Shown here: piece after piece, positions 36,698 through 46,013 of the stretch | Position numbering within the stretch: the first letter of the stretch is position 1 | Layout of the letters: each line of letters begins with the position of its first letter | Translations under genes and position numbers: made by a program | Notes under the pieces: model-generated | Seen by the model: only the letters and a program-made list of their open reading frames with translations | Database searches by the model: none | What the model was told of the DNA's origin: nothing | Source: Myxococcales bacterium | GTDB lineage: Bacteria; Myxococcota_A; UBA9160; SMWR01 | Direction of reading: 5' to 3' | Assembly (NCBI GenBank): GCA_022561775.1 | Contig: JADFQO010000021.1 | Coordinates: forward strand, 1-48,683 | Length of the DNA: 48,683 nt

Positions 36698-37951
36698 CTA
36701 CGCCAGCAGCGCGATGACTTTTTCTGCGGCCGCTCGCCCCTCTAGCAACGCCCCGTGCGCAAACCCGTAGTGGTGTTTGGACGTAGCCTCGCCCGCAAAG
36801 AACAACCGGTTCGCGACGGGCTCTGCGAGTGCTTCCCGAGCCCCCGCATGGCCCGGAAGCGCGATCGAATAACTTCCGCAGACATCGGGATCGCTTCCCC
36901 ATCCCGTGCAATCCGTCGCCACCACGTACTGCCGAAGCTTCGAACCGAATGCCGTCTCGAGCCGGTCGAGCAGGAACGTCGCGGCGCCCTCCTTGCCGAG
37001 GGCCTCGAGTTCATCGGCAGGCGTGCCTCCGACATAGGCGACCGCCATGGTGGAATCCGCATAGCCCGTGATGACGTTGAGCGATGTGCCCGGGCTGTCG
37101 TAGTAGTTGAAGCCATCGTCAGTGAAAGACCCGTAGACCTGCCGGTCGAACTGAATCGCGACCTTGGCGAGTCTTCCCATGGGCAACGCGGCGATCGCCG
37201 CGCGTGTGTTCTCGGGCAACCCGGGATCGAAGCGAATCCGATTCGCGGCCAGCACGCCCGTCGACATCGTAATGATCGCCACCTTGCACGAGATAATGCC
37301 CTTGGAGGAGCTGATCTTCACTCCCTCTCCACTCCAGTCGATACTCGTCACCGCAGCGCTCAGCTGGACGGGCAGCCCCTCTCCAAACCGCTCGATGAGT
37401 GTCCCGTAGCCGTCGAACAGATGGAGTTCGTCGCCGGATGCCTGGGAGTTCGCGAAATCCAGTGCCGAGATCTGATCTGAATAACCACCCTGAACCGCCG
37501 CGAGATAATTATTCAAGTGGTGGGCCCAGGCCGACTTGGTGTCGATGATATCGGTGATCGGGATGTCATGTCTTTCTCGGCCTGCGGCGGCGATTGCCTG
37601 ATAACTATCTTCGAGGTAGCAGTCTCGCTCGCTCGCTTCTTCATCTGTCACCCAACCGCTCCCGACATTTCCGATGAAAGTCTTGTCCTCGAGTACCGGA
37701 TAGAAACGAGCGATGCATTCGAAACCGTTATCATCGGCGAACTGGACGAGTGGGTTGTAGGGTCCCCCGGACATCCACGCACAGCCGTGATCGAAGGGCA
37801 CTGAAAAAGTGTCGCGGTCGGTGTAAGCGCGGCCGCCGATCCGGTCTTTGGACTCGAGAATCTGAACCGAGATGCCGCTGTCTCGCAGGATTCGAGCCGC
37901 CGACAGGCCGGCGACACCGGCGCCCACGACCACCGCATCAACCTCTATCAC
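36698..37951 (-). CDS. Flavin-containing amine oxidase
   Basis: 417 residues. FAD-binding fold VVVGAGVAGLSAARILRDSG with GRAYT, and the C-terminal flavin segment FFAGEATSKHHYGFAHGALL, both typical of monoamine/polyamine oxidases. It oxidises a primary, secondary or N-methylated amine to an imine with H2O2. It is soluble, with no signal peptide. Being in the same window as two GcvT-like proteins and a formaldehyde-activating enzyme, it may take part in amine breakdown, but it stands alone with no operon partner. Confidence 0.87.
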   Translation of the reverse strand: MIEVDAVVVGAGVAGLSAARILRDSGISVQILESKDRIGGRAYTDRDTFSVPFDHGCAWMSGGPYNPLVQFADDNGFECIARFYPVLEDKTFIGNVGSGWVTDEEASERDCYLEDSYQAIAAAGRERHDIPITDIIDTKSAWAHHLNNYLAAVQGGYSDQISALDFANSQASGDELHLFDGYGTLIERFGEGLPVQLSAAVTSIDWSGEGVKISSSKGIISCKVAIITMSTGVLAANRIRFDPGLPENTRAAIAALPMGRLAKVAIQFDRQVYGSFTDDGFNYYDSPGTSLNVITGYADSTMAVAYVGGTPADELEALGKEGAATFLLDRLETAFGSKLRQYVVATDCTGWGSDPDVCGSYSIALPGHAGAREALAEPVANRLFFAGEATSKHHYGFAHGALLEGRAAAEKVIALLA

Positions 37952-38308
37952 GAGACGACCTCGAACCCGCCGGACGGCGATGTTTTCCGGGCGGAATCGC
38001 CATCACCGAAAGTGTTTCTAGAAGGCTACTAAAACCCGCTCCTGGTGACCAGATTTTCCCACGCCCCCCGACCCTCCCATCACGGACGAGCGGCGCCCAG
38101 CATCATTTGGGTGGGCGTGCTGGCGGGGAATGATTGCCAACGAGATCGTGAAGCAGCCATCATGGTGTCTCGGCTGTGTTTCTCGTGATAGTATGCCGCG
38201 AATCCTGACGTCTCGGCCCCAGCTGCAATGCGCCGCCGGGCAGTGGACGACCAGAAGTTAGGCGGCTCCCCGATAGCCCAGGGAGCTTGGCCAGTTCGAG
38301 GTTTCGTC
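37952..38308. other. Intergenic region upstream of DoxX gene
   Basis: 357 nt between divergent genes. I see no gene-like reading frame worth keeping and no strong hairpin. Promoters for both flanking genes should be here; none is obvious. Confidence 0.4.
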
Positions 38309-38755
38309 ATGGTGTCATTCATGAAACGCTTCGATGCGAAGACCTACGCACTTCTGCGCGTTGTCGCCGGCTTCTTCTTTCTCTGTCACGGGATGCAAAA
38401 GCTCTTTGGCTTCCCAGCAGCTGCCCCGGAGGCTCCGGCATTCATCATCTACGTTGCCGGCCTGATTGAACTCGTGGGTGGCGCTCTGATCATGATCGGG
38501 CTGCTGACGCGGTGGGCGGCGTTTATCTGTGCGGGCCAGATGGCCGTCGCCTACTGGCTGGTCCACGGAACGGAGGCATTATTTCCACTGGTCAACGGTG
38601 GCGAGCTTGCTGCGCTCTACTGCTTCGTCTTTCTCTTCATCTCCGCGTATGGCCCTGGGATCTGGAGCGTCGATGAGGCGCGAGGTCGGTCGACGGAGGC
38701 TCGTCCGGCAGCTGCCTTCGATGAGGACGGTCCTGTCAGGCCATTTTCTTCGTAG
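38309..38755 (+). CDS. DoxX-family membrane protein
   Basis: 148 residues with four predicted membrane helices: about residues 10-28 (LLRVVAGFFFLCHGMQKLFG), 42-62, 68-86 and 95-114. The CHGMQKLFGF and LIELVGGALIMIGLLTRWAA segments are DoxX signatures. The family includes quinone-linked oxidoreductase subunits and redox stress proteins. Start ATG 38309 has GAGG 8 nt upstream; a second ATG at 38321 is possible. An acidic C-terminal tail is added. The exact function is not known. Confidence 0.85.
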   Translation: MVSFMKRFDAKTYALLRVVAGFFFLCHGMQKLFGFPAAAPEAPAFIIYVAGLIELVGGALIMIGLLTRWAAFICAGQMAVAYWLVHGTEALFPLVNGGELAALYCFVFLFISAYGPGIWSVDEARGRSTEARPAAAFDEDGPVRPFSS

Positions 38756-38848
38756 TGCGTCAGGCGGCCAGCAGAGCCTCAAGCCCACCCCGGTTCCCGC
38801 CGACTCCCTATCCGACCGGGTGGCCCGCGAGGCGAAAGAGGGTTCAGC

Positions 38849-39400
38849 GTGACGCAACCAGAGAGTGAAAGCCGGCGGGCTACGGGGCTTCCCATCGAGG
38901 CGTACGTCGAGGACGCCCGGTCGCTCTCGCCCGAGGAGTTCAGGGATCGCCACGGCAGTGCCTTCCTGCTGCTGACGGCCGCGGAAGTGAACCCGCCCGC
39001 CGGCCCCGCCGCCACCATGGTGGAGGCGCTCTCGCCCGCCGACGACGCCTCCGAGATCACGGGCAGCGTCTCGTTGGTGGCCTTCCCCGTGCGCCGTGGC
39101 AGCGAGTCCGTCACGCACCTGGTGACCGTGGGACGTACGTCGAACAACGACATCGTGATCTCCGACATCAGCGTTTCGCGCTTCCACGCGTTCCTGAAGC
39201 AGGATACGAACGGGACCTTTCAAATTCTCGACGGCGGCTCCGCCAACGGGACCAGGGTAAACGGCGCCAAGGTGCCGGCCCGCGGTGAGGGGCCGCCCAC
39301 GAACCTCAAGACCGGCGACACCCTGCGTCTGGGCCGGGTCGAGTTCACCTTCCTCGACGCCACGGCGCTGCACAGCTTCGCTCTCAAATACGACCCCTGA
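38849..39400 (+). CDS. FHA-domain protein
   Basis: 183 residues from GTG with AAAGAGGG upstream. A forkhead-associated domain spans about 88-175: VGRTSNNDIVISD, then SVSRFHAFL and GGSANGTRVNG, which hold the Arg, Ser, His and Asn used to bind phosphothreonine. It probably reads Ser/Thr kinase signals. No kinase gene is in the window. The N-terminal 80 residues have no domain I know. Confidence 0.85.
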   Translation: MTQPESESRRATGLPIEAYVEDARSLSPEEFRDRHGSAFLLLTAAEVNPPAGPAATMVEALSPADDASEITGSVSLVAFPVRRGSESVTHLVTVGRTSNNDIVISDISVSRFHAFLKQDTNGTFQILDGGSANGTRVNGAKVPARGEGPPTNLKTGDTLRLGRVEFTFLDATALHSFALKYDP

Positions 39401-39751
39401 TCGCGTCTCCGCAGGTCGAATGGCGGCTCACCATTCGAGAGAGAGGGTCACCCCGTAGGTCCGAGGCTCGCCCCAGAGGAAGAGAGCCCACGGGAGGGTG
39501 ACACGCTCATGTGAAACCCGAAGATTAGGCGACCGCCTCCCCAACTTCCGGGTTCTTTCCCACAGACCCCACGGGCTCGGCGCTTGACACCTGCCCCCTG
39601 GGAAACCATTCTCGAAGTACTGCGCCGCACGGAGTTCGTTGTGCCCTGATCGCCCGCGACACCGGCCAATCCCACCTAGGCCTCTCCGCTACTCGTCTGT
39701 GATTCGGGTAGAATAGGCGCCCAACGGTCTGGATCAGCCGGAGCGGCCCCG
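39401..39751. other. Intergenic stretch with TonB-dependent receptor remnant
   Basis: 351 nt between the FHA gene and the large FG-GAP gene. Most of it is taken by the minus-strand receptor tail described separately. The rest shows no gene. Confidence 0.5.
39428..39637 (-). pseudogene. C-terminal remnant of a TonB-dependent receptor
   Basis: A single open minus-strand frame of about 70 codons ends in TGA at 39428. It closes with SPNLRVSHERVTLPWALFLW followed by GEPRTYGVTLSLEW and stop. GEPRTYG-V-x-hydrophobic-aromatic is the typical last beta strand of TonB-dependent receptors. Upstream of about 39637 nothing recognisable continues, and no plug or TonB box is present. The gene has been lost except for its 3' end. 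Confidence 0.55.
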
Positions 39752-42700
39752 ATGTCACTCATCGCCGAACGCAAGCACCGCAACGTCTTCCGCGTAGGCG
39801 TGGCCCATGCAATCGTCGCATGGCTGCTCATCGAAGTGGCCTCGGTTGCGTCGGTCGCCGCGGTTGCGGTGATTCTGGTTCGGGCCACCGAGGCGAGCGA
39901 CGACGTTCCTCCGCTAGACAACGCCGCGCAGAGTCCAATGTCTTCGGAACCCGCGTCCTTGAGCAGCGTCGACTGGTTCGATACCTCGGCGTCCAATTCC
40001 AACCCGGTACCAGCATCTACCGGCGGCACGCCGCTTCTCGATGCGATTCAGCAGCTCGAGGAATCGAACGATCCCAAATGCCACTCGACCGCGAGCCGCT
40101 TCGAGGACTTCCTCTACGGAACACCCCTAAGCGACGAAGCACGCGAACAGCAGATCAAGCTGCAGAAACAGTTGATCCGCCAGCTATGGGCTCGTGCGTC
40201 TCGTCTCGCGGCCGAGGCGGGTGAGCGGGAAGTGACGCGGTTGCGGATTGAACCCTTCATCGATGCGGCGATACCGACCACTACGACCGACGATGACTTC
40301 CTCGAGGTGCACCCGCTGCGCGGCGAACCCTTGAAGATCTCTCCGGTGCGAGCTAGGCAGTTCGCATCGATCGCGTATTCGCTGCGCGCGCTCTTGAGCG
40401 TTCAGCAGGATTCCCTGCTCGAAAGCACCCCGAAACTTCTCCAACTCGATGAGGGCGGCACTGAGGCGCTCCGCTCCGCGACCGATACCGCCACGCTCTG
40501 TGCGCTAAAGCTCGCCGACCAGGACGCCAGACAGCAGAACGATCCCGAGGTCGGGCCAGAGCTCCTGGTCGCTGCGTGGCGGCGCTGCATTCCCGATCTG
40601 GACACCCTCTACATGATGGATCGGAGCGTCGCGGACCGCTCATCCCCTGACCGAGCAGCTTCGCAGAGCAGCCGCGACCTTTTCTTCGCGATGACGGACG
40701 GCAAGATTGCCGCCTTCCGCGCCTACAACGAACTCGATGAAGCGGGTGTGAAGGAGCGCTTCGCGAACAACATGAAGACCTACTACGCGGTCTTTCTGAT
40801 TCCCTACCGGATGCCATTTCGGGGGGACTTCTTCCAAGCCTATCACCGGTCGATGCGCGACTTCACCCGGGCGCTGCTCGAGAAGGCAATTCGCAGCGCC
40901 CGAGAATCCGGCCACGAGTTGATCCGGGCCGCCGATGCCAACCGGGCCGTGAAGCAGCTTCTTCCGCACGAGGTCGACGAGTTCGAAGATCTGCTGTTCT
41001 TCTTCCACCTGCCGGACGCTCAACGGGTCACACTCGAATCCTACGATTGCGACTCGTATCGCGATACCGCGCTTCACTGGAGCTACCTCAGGACGACGTA
41101 TCTCGAGCATCCGACCCTCGCGCTGGTGCCCGATCCGTTTGCCGCGGAGATCATCACCGAAGCGATTTCCGGCTACGGAGTGCTGCTGCCGCGAATGGCC
41201 GGACTGATCGCACGAGAGCCACCCAGCCCACCTTCTCTGCGACCGCAGCAACTCGAGCTGGCGCGCGATCAGATCGCGGATCGGGCGAAGCAGCATCACC
41301 GCACCACACCTCGGCTCGAGAAGGGTCCGGAGATCGTCTCTTCCGCGGCCGAAGGCGCTGCGACGCCGACCTCGCCTTTCTTCACAGACGTGACGGGCGA
41401 AACGGGGATCGAGTTCATGCATCGCTCCTCCCGCTGGCTCAGCGAATTCCGTCGGACCCGGTCCAAGCCGCCCACCTACTCGGGCGGTGGCGTGGCCGCA
41501 GAGGACATCGACAACGACGGTCGCGTGGACCTCCTCTTCGTTGGCGGCATCGGCAACGGCCTCTTCATCAACGACGGTCGAGGGCGGTTTCGCGAGGTAA
41601 CGGAAGAGGCGGGCATCGACTTCTGGCGTCCCGACGGGAGTCACGCAGAGGCCCGCCAGGGGATCATCGCCGATTTCGACAACGACGGCTGGCAGGACAT
41701 CCTCATCGTCTACAACCGCGATGACCACCGTCTGTATCGCGGACTCGACGGCACGCATTTCAAAGACGTGACCTCTCGAGCCGGACTGGGCGGTGCCGAC
41801 CTGAGCGCGGGGCCAGCCACCGCGTTCGACTACGACAACGACGGCCTACTCGACATCTACGTCACCTACTTCGGCGACTACGTGGGCGGCGCGAAACCCT
41901 TGATGGAGCGGAGCAACACCAATGCGCTGCCCAACAGGCTGTTTCGCAATCTCGGATCGATGCGATTTCGGGATGTCACGGACGGCAGCGGTGCGGACGA
42001 TACGGGGTGGAGCCAGGGTGTGACCCATACCGATTTCGATCGGGACGGCCGCCAGGACCTGATCGTCGCGAACGATTTTGGCCGAAACGTGTTGCTACGC
42101 AATCTCAGCAACGGCCGCTTCCAGGACGTCTCCGAACAGCTCGGTCTTACGAAGGCGTACCATTCGATGAACGTTGGGATTGCCGACCTCAACCGCGACG
42201 GCTACCCGGACATCTACATCTCGAACATCGCGACCATGGTCAAAGACACCAGATACCTCTATCCGGAGATCACGACCCCGCTGAACTTCGACGAAAAGGC
42301 GATGGCGAACATGCTCGTCAAGGAGGCCAACGTCCTCTACATGTCACAGGTCGGCAACGCAGGCCTCGAGCGGTACGAACCGTCGAGTGACGTCGAGCGC
42401 GGCGAGACCTCGACGGGTTGGGCCTGGGATGCAGAGTTCTTCGATTTCGATCTAGACGGAGACGACGATCTCTACGTGGTAAACGGAACGAACGACTACT
42501 ACCTATACGGAGCGCCCTTGACGGGCGCGAGAGACGGCAAGCAGGTCTTTTACCATCTTGATCATCGCCGCGAATCCAACGTCTTTTACGTGAACGAAAG
42601 TGGAAAGTTGAAGAATCTCTCCTCGCTGAGTGGCGCCGACTTCAGGGGAAATTCGCGCAGCACGGCCTACCTCGACTACGACGAGGATGGTGATCTCGAT

Positions 42701-43090
42701 ATCGCGGTGAACAACTTCCATGCACCTGCGACGATGTTGCGCAACAACGCCGAATCGCGGAGCAACAACTGGGTGAAGATTCGCCTGATCGGCGACCCCG
42801 CCTTGGGGAGCAATCGAGACGCGATCGGCGCGCGCATCGTTGCCACCGATACCACGGGCCTCCACGTACTCCGGGAAGTCCAGAGCAGCTCGGGCTACAT
42901 GTCGACGAACCCGAAGCAGCAGCACATCGGTCTTGGCCGCACGAGTGCGGTCGACCTCGAGATCACCTGGCCCAATGGCGAGAAGGAGGTGATCCGAAAC
43001 GTGGCCGCCAATCGGAGCTACACGATCCAGCAGGGCGGCGATCGCGCGATGGTCGCCGACGGCGGGGTAACGCACCGAGCAGCGAGATAG
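39752..43090 (+). CDS. Large membrane-anchored FG-GAP/ASPIC-UnbV repeat protein
   Basis: 1112 residues. The N-terminal RKHRNVFRVGVAHAIVAWLL starts a single membrane helix of a kind often seen on membrane-anchored TPR and cyclase-like proteins. A Ser/Pro linker and a helical region of about 400 residues with no known domain follow. From about 545 on, the chain is beta-propeller FG-GAP/VCBS repeats with calcium-type loops (DIDNDGRVDLLF, DFDNDGWQDILI, DYDNDGLLDIYV, DLDGDDDLYV). The end is an ASPIC/UnbV domain (SNRDAIGARIV, EVQSSSGYMSTNPKQQHIGLG, LEITWPNGEKEVI). It is probably an extracytoplasmic binding or adhesion protein. The next gene is of the same family. Confidence 0.85.
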   Translation: MSLIAERKHRNVFRVGVAHAIVAWLLIEVASVASVAAVAVILVRATEASDDVPPLDNAAQSPMSSEPASLSSVDWFDTSASNSNPVPASTGGTPLLDAIQQLEESNDPKCHSTASRFEDFLYGTPLSDEAREQQIKLQKQLIRQLWARASRLAAEAGEREVTRLRIEPFIDAAIPTTTTDDDFLEVHPLRGEPLKISPVRARQFASIAYSLRALLSVQQDSLLESTPKLLQLDEGGTEALRSATDTATLCALKLADQDARQQNDPEVGPELLVAAWRRCIPDLDTLYMMDRSVADRSSPDRAASQSSRDLFFAMTDGKIAAFRAYNELDEAGVKERFANNMKTYYAVFLIPYRMPFRGDFFQAYHRSMRDFTRALLEKAIRSARESGHELIRAADANRAVKQLLPHEVDEFEDLLFFFHLPDAQRVTLESYDCDSYRDTALHWSYLRTTYLEHPTLALVPDPFAAEIITEAISGYGVLLPRMAGLIAREPPSPPSLRPQQLELARDQIADRAKQHHRTTPRLEKGPEIVSSAAEGAATPTSPFFTDVTGETGIEFMHRSSRWLSEFRRTRSKPPTYSGGGVAAEDIDNDGRVDLLFVGGIGNGLFINDGRGRFREVTEEAGIDFWRPDGSHAEARQGIIADFDNDGWQDILIVYNRDDHRLYRGLDGTHFKDVTSRAGLGGADLSAGPATAFDYDNDGLLDIYVTYFGDYVGGAKPLMERSNTNALPNRLFRNLGSMRFRDVTDGSGADDTGWSQGVTHTDFDRDGRQDLIVANDFGRNVLLRNLSNGRFQDVSEQLGLTKAYHSMNVGIADLNRDGYPDIYISNIATMVKDTRYLYPEITTPLNFDEKAMANMLVKEANVLYMSQVGNAGLERYEPSSDVERGETSTGWAWDAEFFDFDLDGDDDLYVVNGTNDYYLYGAPLTGARDGKQVFYHLDHRRESNVFYVNESGKLKNLSSLSGADFRGNSRSTAYLDYDEDGDLDIAVNNFHAPATMLRNNAESRSNNWVKIRLIGDPALGSNRDAIGARIVATDTTGLHVLREVQSSSGYMSTNPKQQHIGLGRTSAVDLEITWPNGEKEVIRNVAANRSYTIQQGGDRAMVADGGVTHRAAR

Positions 43091-43204
43091 ATCGAAAGCC
43101 TCGGGCGGCCTCAGCTCGCTTCGGAACGGCGCCTGCCGGGCCTGCTTCGGATGGGCATTGATCGCGTATCCTCCCGAGCGGTTCCCGGCAATCCAGGGAG
43201 GGCA

Positions 43205-44800
43205 ATGCGACCTCATCGACTTCTCGGCCCGATTCGAATCGCTGCACTCGCGTTCGGCGCCATCGTTGCGACCACCGCGATCACGCGATCGGCAACCTCT
43301 GAACTCGCGGACCGCGCAAAGCAAGCGCACCTCGCGGGCACACCCGGGTACGGGAAAGCGATCTCGCTGATCGATGTCGATGGCGACGGCTGGGAAGACG
43401 TCTGGGATTCGAATACGAACAAGGCTCCCGCATCGAAGACGCGCCCCTCTTCGTCGCGCTTCTTTCTCAACCAGAAGGACGGAACCTTCAAACCCTACGA
43501 TCTCGGAATCTCCGATGAAGACCTGGAGTTCACCTGGGGCGCCGCCTGGGCGGACTTCGACAACGATGGCGACCCCGACCTCCTGCTCGCGAGCGGAGGA
43601 TTTCTCGGGGACGGGGCGCTCTCGCTCTACGAAAATCGCTGGAGGGAAATGAAGAAGCTCGTCAAGATCTCGGCGGGAATCACGACCGAAAAGCATCACT
43701 GGTGGAACGCGAGCTGGGCGGATTTCGACAACGATGGCTGCCTCGATTTTGCGGCAATCGACGGGCGGGGCCGCGCCTGGATCTATCGAAACGGCTGCGA
43801 CAAGACCTTTCGCGAGGTCGCTCGGAAGCTCGGAATCGTCGGCCGCTTCAAGGACGGCAAGAACCCCGTCTGGTTCGACATCGACAACGACGGAGACCAG
43901 GACCTCTATATCGCCGCGAGCCGCTACCACCGACTGTATCGAAACGATGGAGAGGCGGGCTTCGTCAATGTGACCCGAAATCTCGGTGGGAAGTTCGAAC
44001 CCCTTCCGCTCGTGTTCGCGGCGCTCGCCGCGGATTTCAACCGCGATGGCAACCTCGATCTCTACCTCGGCCGACAAGCCAGTCAGGATCTGATCGCGTT
44101 CGGCCGCGGCGACGGAACCTTTCAGCGGGCCGGAAAGCGGATCGGAATCGAAACGAAGCTCTATCCCGACACGTCGGAAAACACCATGGGGCTCGGCGTC
44201 GGTGACATCGACAACGACGGGGATCTCGATGTGCTGATCGGCACTGGTGGGCCCGATCACGCCAACTTCGACTTCGCGTTTTGCAGTCGGCCGAGCACAG
44301 AGGGCGCGTTCGGTGTGGCGTTCGACCGCTGCGGAGCGTTCGCAAGGAGCCACGGAGAGACCCAGACCCATGGCATCGCGGTCGGCGACCTCGACCAGGA
44401 CGGCAGCAACGATGTCGTGTTCAACCTCGGCGGTTCTCCGGGCTTCGACGCGAAGAGTGGGGCCGACTCGAGGGGTCTCAATACTCTCTATTCACACAAG
44501 GGCGGCAACGCTGACACGGCGCAAATTCGATTGCGCGGCGTCGACAGCAACCGGGACGCGATCGGTGCGCGCATCGAGGTGACCGTGTCCCCGAAAGAGG
44601 GGCCCGCGCAGATCTTCCACTACAGTGTGCAATCGTCGCAGGGATTTCAGAGCCAGAACAGCAGTTGGCAGCTCATCCGCCTGATGGGCAGCAAGCAGGC
44701 CGAAGTGAAGATTCGCTGGCCGTCGGGGCGGCGCACCGAACACGCGATCCGGGCCGGAGAGCGAAAGATCCTGCTGGAGCGCTCCACCGAGAGGAAGTAA
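43205..44800 (+). CDS. Secreted FG-GAP/ASPIC-UnbV repeat protein
   Basis: 531 residues. N-terminal signal-type helix (about 10-27), then FG-GAP/VCBS repeats with Asp-rich loops such as DVDGDGWEDVWD, DFDNDGDPDLLL, DIDNDGDQDLYI, DFNRDGNLDLYL and DIDNDGDLDVLI. The C-terminal ASPIC/UnbV domain has SNRDAIGARIE, SVQSSQGFQSQNS and VKIRWPSGRRTEH. Start ATG 43205 has a strong GGGAGGGC site, better than an upstream in-frame ATG at 43151. It lies 114 nt after the larger homologue. Likely exported and calcium-binding; the ligand is unknown. Confidence 0.87.
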   Translation: MRPHRLLGPIRIAALAFGAIVATTAITRSATSELADRAKQAHLAGTPGYGKAISLIDVDGDGWEDVWDSNTNKAPASKTRPSSSRFFLNQKDGTFKPYDLGISDEDLEFTWGAAWADFDNDGDPDLLLASGGFLGDGALSLYENRWREMKKLVKISAGITTEKHHWWNASWADFDNDGCLDFAAIDGRGRAWIYRNGCDKTFREVARKLGIVGRFKDGKNPVWFDIDNDGDQDLYIAASRYHRLYRNDGEAGFVNVTRNLGGKFEPLPLVFAALAADFNRDGNLDLYLGRQASQDLIAFGRGDGTFQRAGKRIGIETKLYPDTSENTMGLGVGDIDNDGDLDVLIGTGGPDHANFDFAFCSRPSTEGAFGVAFDRCGAFARSHGETQTHGIAVGDLDQDGSNDVVFNLGGSPGFDAKSGADSRGLNTLYSHKGGNADTAQIRLRGVDSNRDAIGARIEVTVSPKEGPAQIFHYSVQSSQGFQSQNSSWQLIRLMGSKQAEVKIRWPSGRRTEHAIRAGERKILLERSTERK

Positions 44801-44892
44801 ACGTCGATCAGCGCTCCGCTGACCAAGCGGGTAGAGATTCTAAGCGGGGCAGGTCACGAAGCTGCGCCGTGAAATCGCCCACGCTGGGGCCG

Positions 44893-45492
44893 TCAGTCGG
44901 CGGGCTCGGGCGCCTCGCCGTCCGTCCCCATCGCCGCCCGCAGATCATCAATTATTTTCAGGAAGATCTCCTTGAAGGCCTGGTCGGTCGACGAGCGGAT
45001 GACTCCCTTCTGGCCGAACGCGCCGGTCAGGAGCACGACGCCGGTGCCCCTCCATCCGCGGGTCTGGTAGTGCTCAGACATCAACTCGCTGCCGGTCGCG
45101 TCGTTCGCCGTGACGTCCATCGTAACGTGGGCGGCATGTCCACTAACGGTGTAGTAGAGGTGCTCGATCTCCAGGTTTGCGTCGGCACCGGTCCCGGGTT
45201 CCGCTACCTCTTCGAAATCCGTGAATGCGGCTGACAGGTATTGGACAGCGAACTCGTGTGCGCGCGCGCCGTAGTCGACTACCCACTTGTTGGCGATGCC
45301 GGACAATGCGGACCTGAACGAATGAGAGGCCTCCACGAGTTCAGGCCGCATGTAAAGCTTCACGCTCTCGTCGGTCTGGCGGATGTTCTCCGCAGGCGGT
45401 TGGACGGGGTGAAAAGTGACGTTGTGTGTACAGGCGGGCAAGCCCAGCAACAGCGACAACGCGAGTACAGTGGCGATGCGATCGATTTTCAA
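44893..45492 (-). CDS. Hypothetical lipoprotein
   Basis: 199 residues when started at TTG 45492, which has GGGAGG 7 nt upstream. The longer ORF from ATG 45528 begins before that site. Hydrophobic signal and lipobox GLPAC (Cys21). The mature part is mixed alpha/beta with no catalytic motif: LEIEHLYYTVSGHAAHVTMD and RGTGVVLLTGAFGQKG in the middle, then a helical end. The general layout resembles small YajG/LPP-type lipoproteins, but I would not name a family. Convergent with the FG-GAP gene and alone on its strand. Confidence 0.75.
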   Translation of the reverse strand: MKIDRIATVLALSLLLGLPACTHNVTFHPVQPPAENIRQTDESVKLYMRPELVEASHSFRSALSGIANKWVVDYGARAHEFAVQYLSAAFTDFEEVAEPGTGADANLEIEHLYYTVSGHAAHVTMDVTANDATGSELMSEHYQTRGWRGTGVVLLTGAFGQKGVIRSSTDQAFKEIFLKIIDDLRAAMGTDGEAPEPAD

Positions 45493-46013
45493 AAGAAAAC
45501 CTCCCTTTCGCGATGATACACCAAACATTCAGGGCCACCGGCCGACCAGATCATAGGGAAAATAAGCTGGGTTTTCGGCAGTGTCCGATGAGACGTGACC
45601 TGCTCCCCTGAGATCAGTCCGGCAGGAATCTTCGAATCTTGCTTCGGATCGAGTGAGGAGCCACCGGCGACGGCTCCCGGCTCTCTCCGGCTCCAGCTTT
45701 CAGGCCGCGCTCCTTGCTACCGGCGGTTGCACGATTGCGGGGAGTTGAACCCCCCTCCCCGCCCTCACTGCCCGCGGTTTCCTCACAAACTGTCCGTCCA
45801 CCGTTTCGAAGTCCCCCACAGCCCTTGGATTGATGAACACCTGGATCTCTCGTGGAAGCGAGCCCGGGGGGAGGGAGACTCTGATGAGTGTCAATCCAAT
45901 CAGCTCAGGTGAGAACGCTTGCCCTGGAGGCACGGCGGCGAGCAGAAACCGACGGATTCCGGCCCACAGGTGAGACGGGCGCACGGCGTGCTCGTACCTA
46001 TACAATTCGTGGC
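45493..46013. other. Long divergent spacer between lipoprotein and lipase maturation factor
   Basis: About 520 nt. It holds one perfect hairpin (7-bp arms 45737-45743 and 45756-45762, 12-nt loop) and stretches that feel like worn mobile-element sequence around 45555-45640. No reading frame stands out on either strand, although an in-frame extension of the downstream gene reaches 45888. A TATACAAT box at 45998-46005 could serve the downstream gene. Confidence 0.35.

Noticed and set aside
38080-38322. 80-codon minus-strand ORF upstream of the DoxX gene
   Set aside because: No domain or start signal, overlaps the DoxX start, and composition is not protein-like.
39584-39612. Perfect TTGACA as a -35 box upstream of the FG-GAP gene
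   Set aside because: The matching -10 position reads CATTCT, only half of consensus, and the site lies in the receptor remnant 140 nt before the gene. Not enough to call a promoter.
42503-44371. 622-codon minus-strand reading frame
   Set aside because: Antisense of the FG-GAP repeats; the repeated Val/Asp pattern is the mirror of the calcium loops.
45555-45640. Sequence that felt like an insertion-sequence end
   Set aside because: No matching second end, no target-site duplication and no transposase frame nearby; the impression could not be supported.
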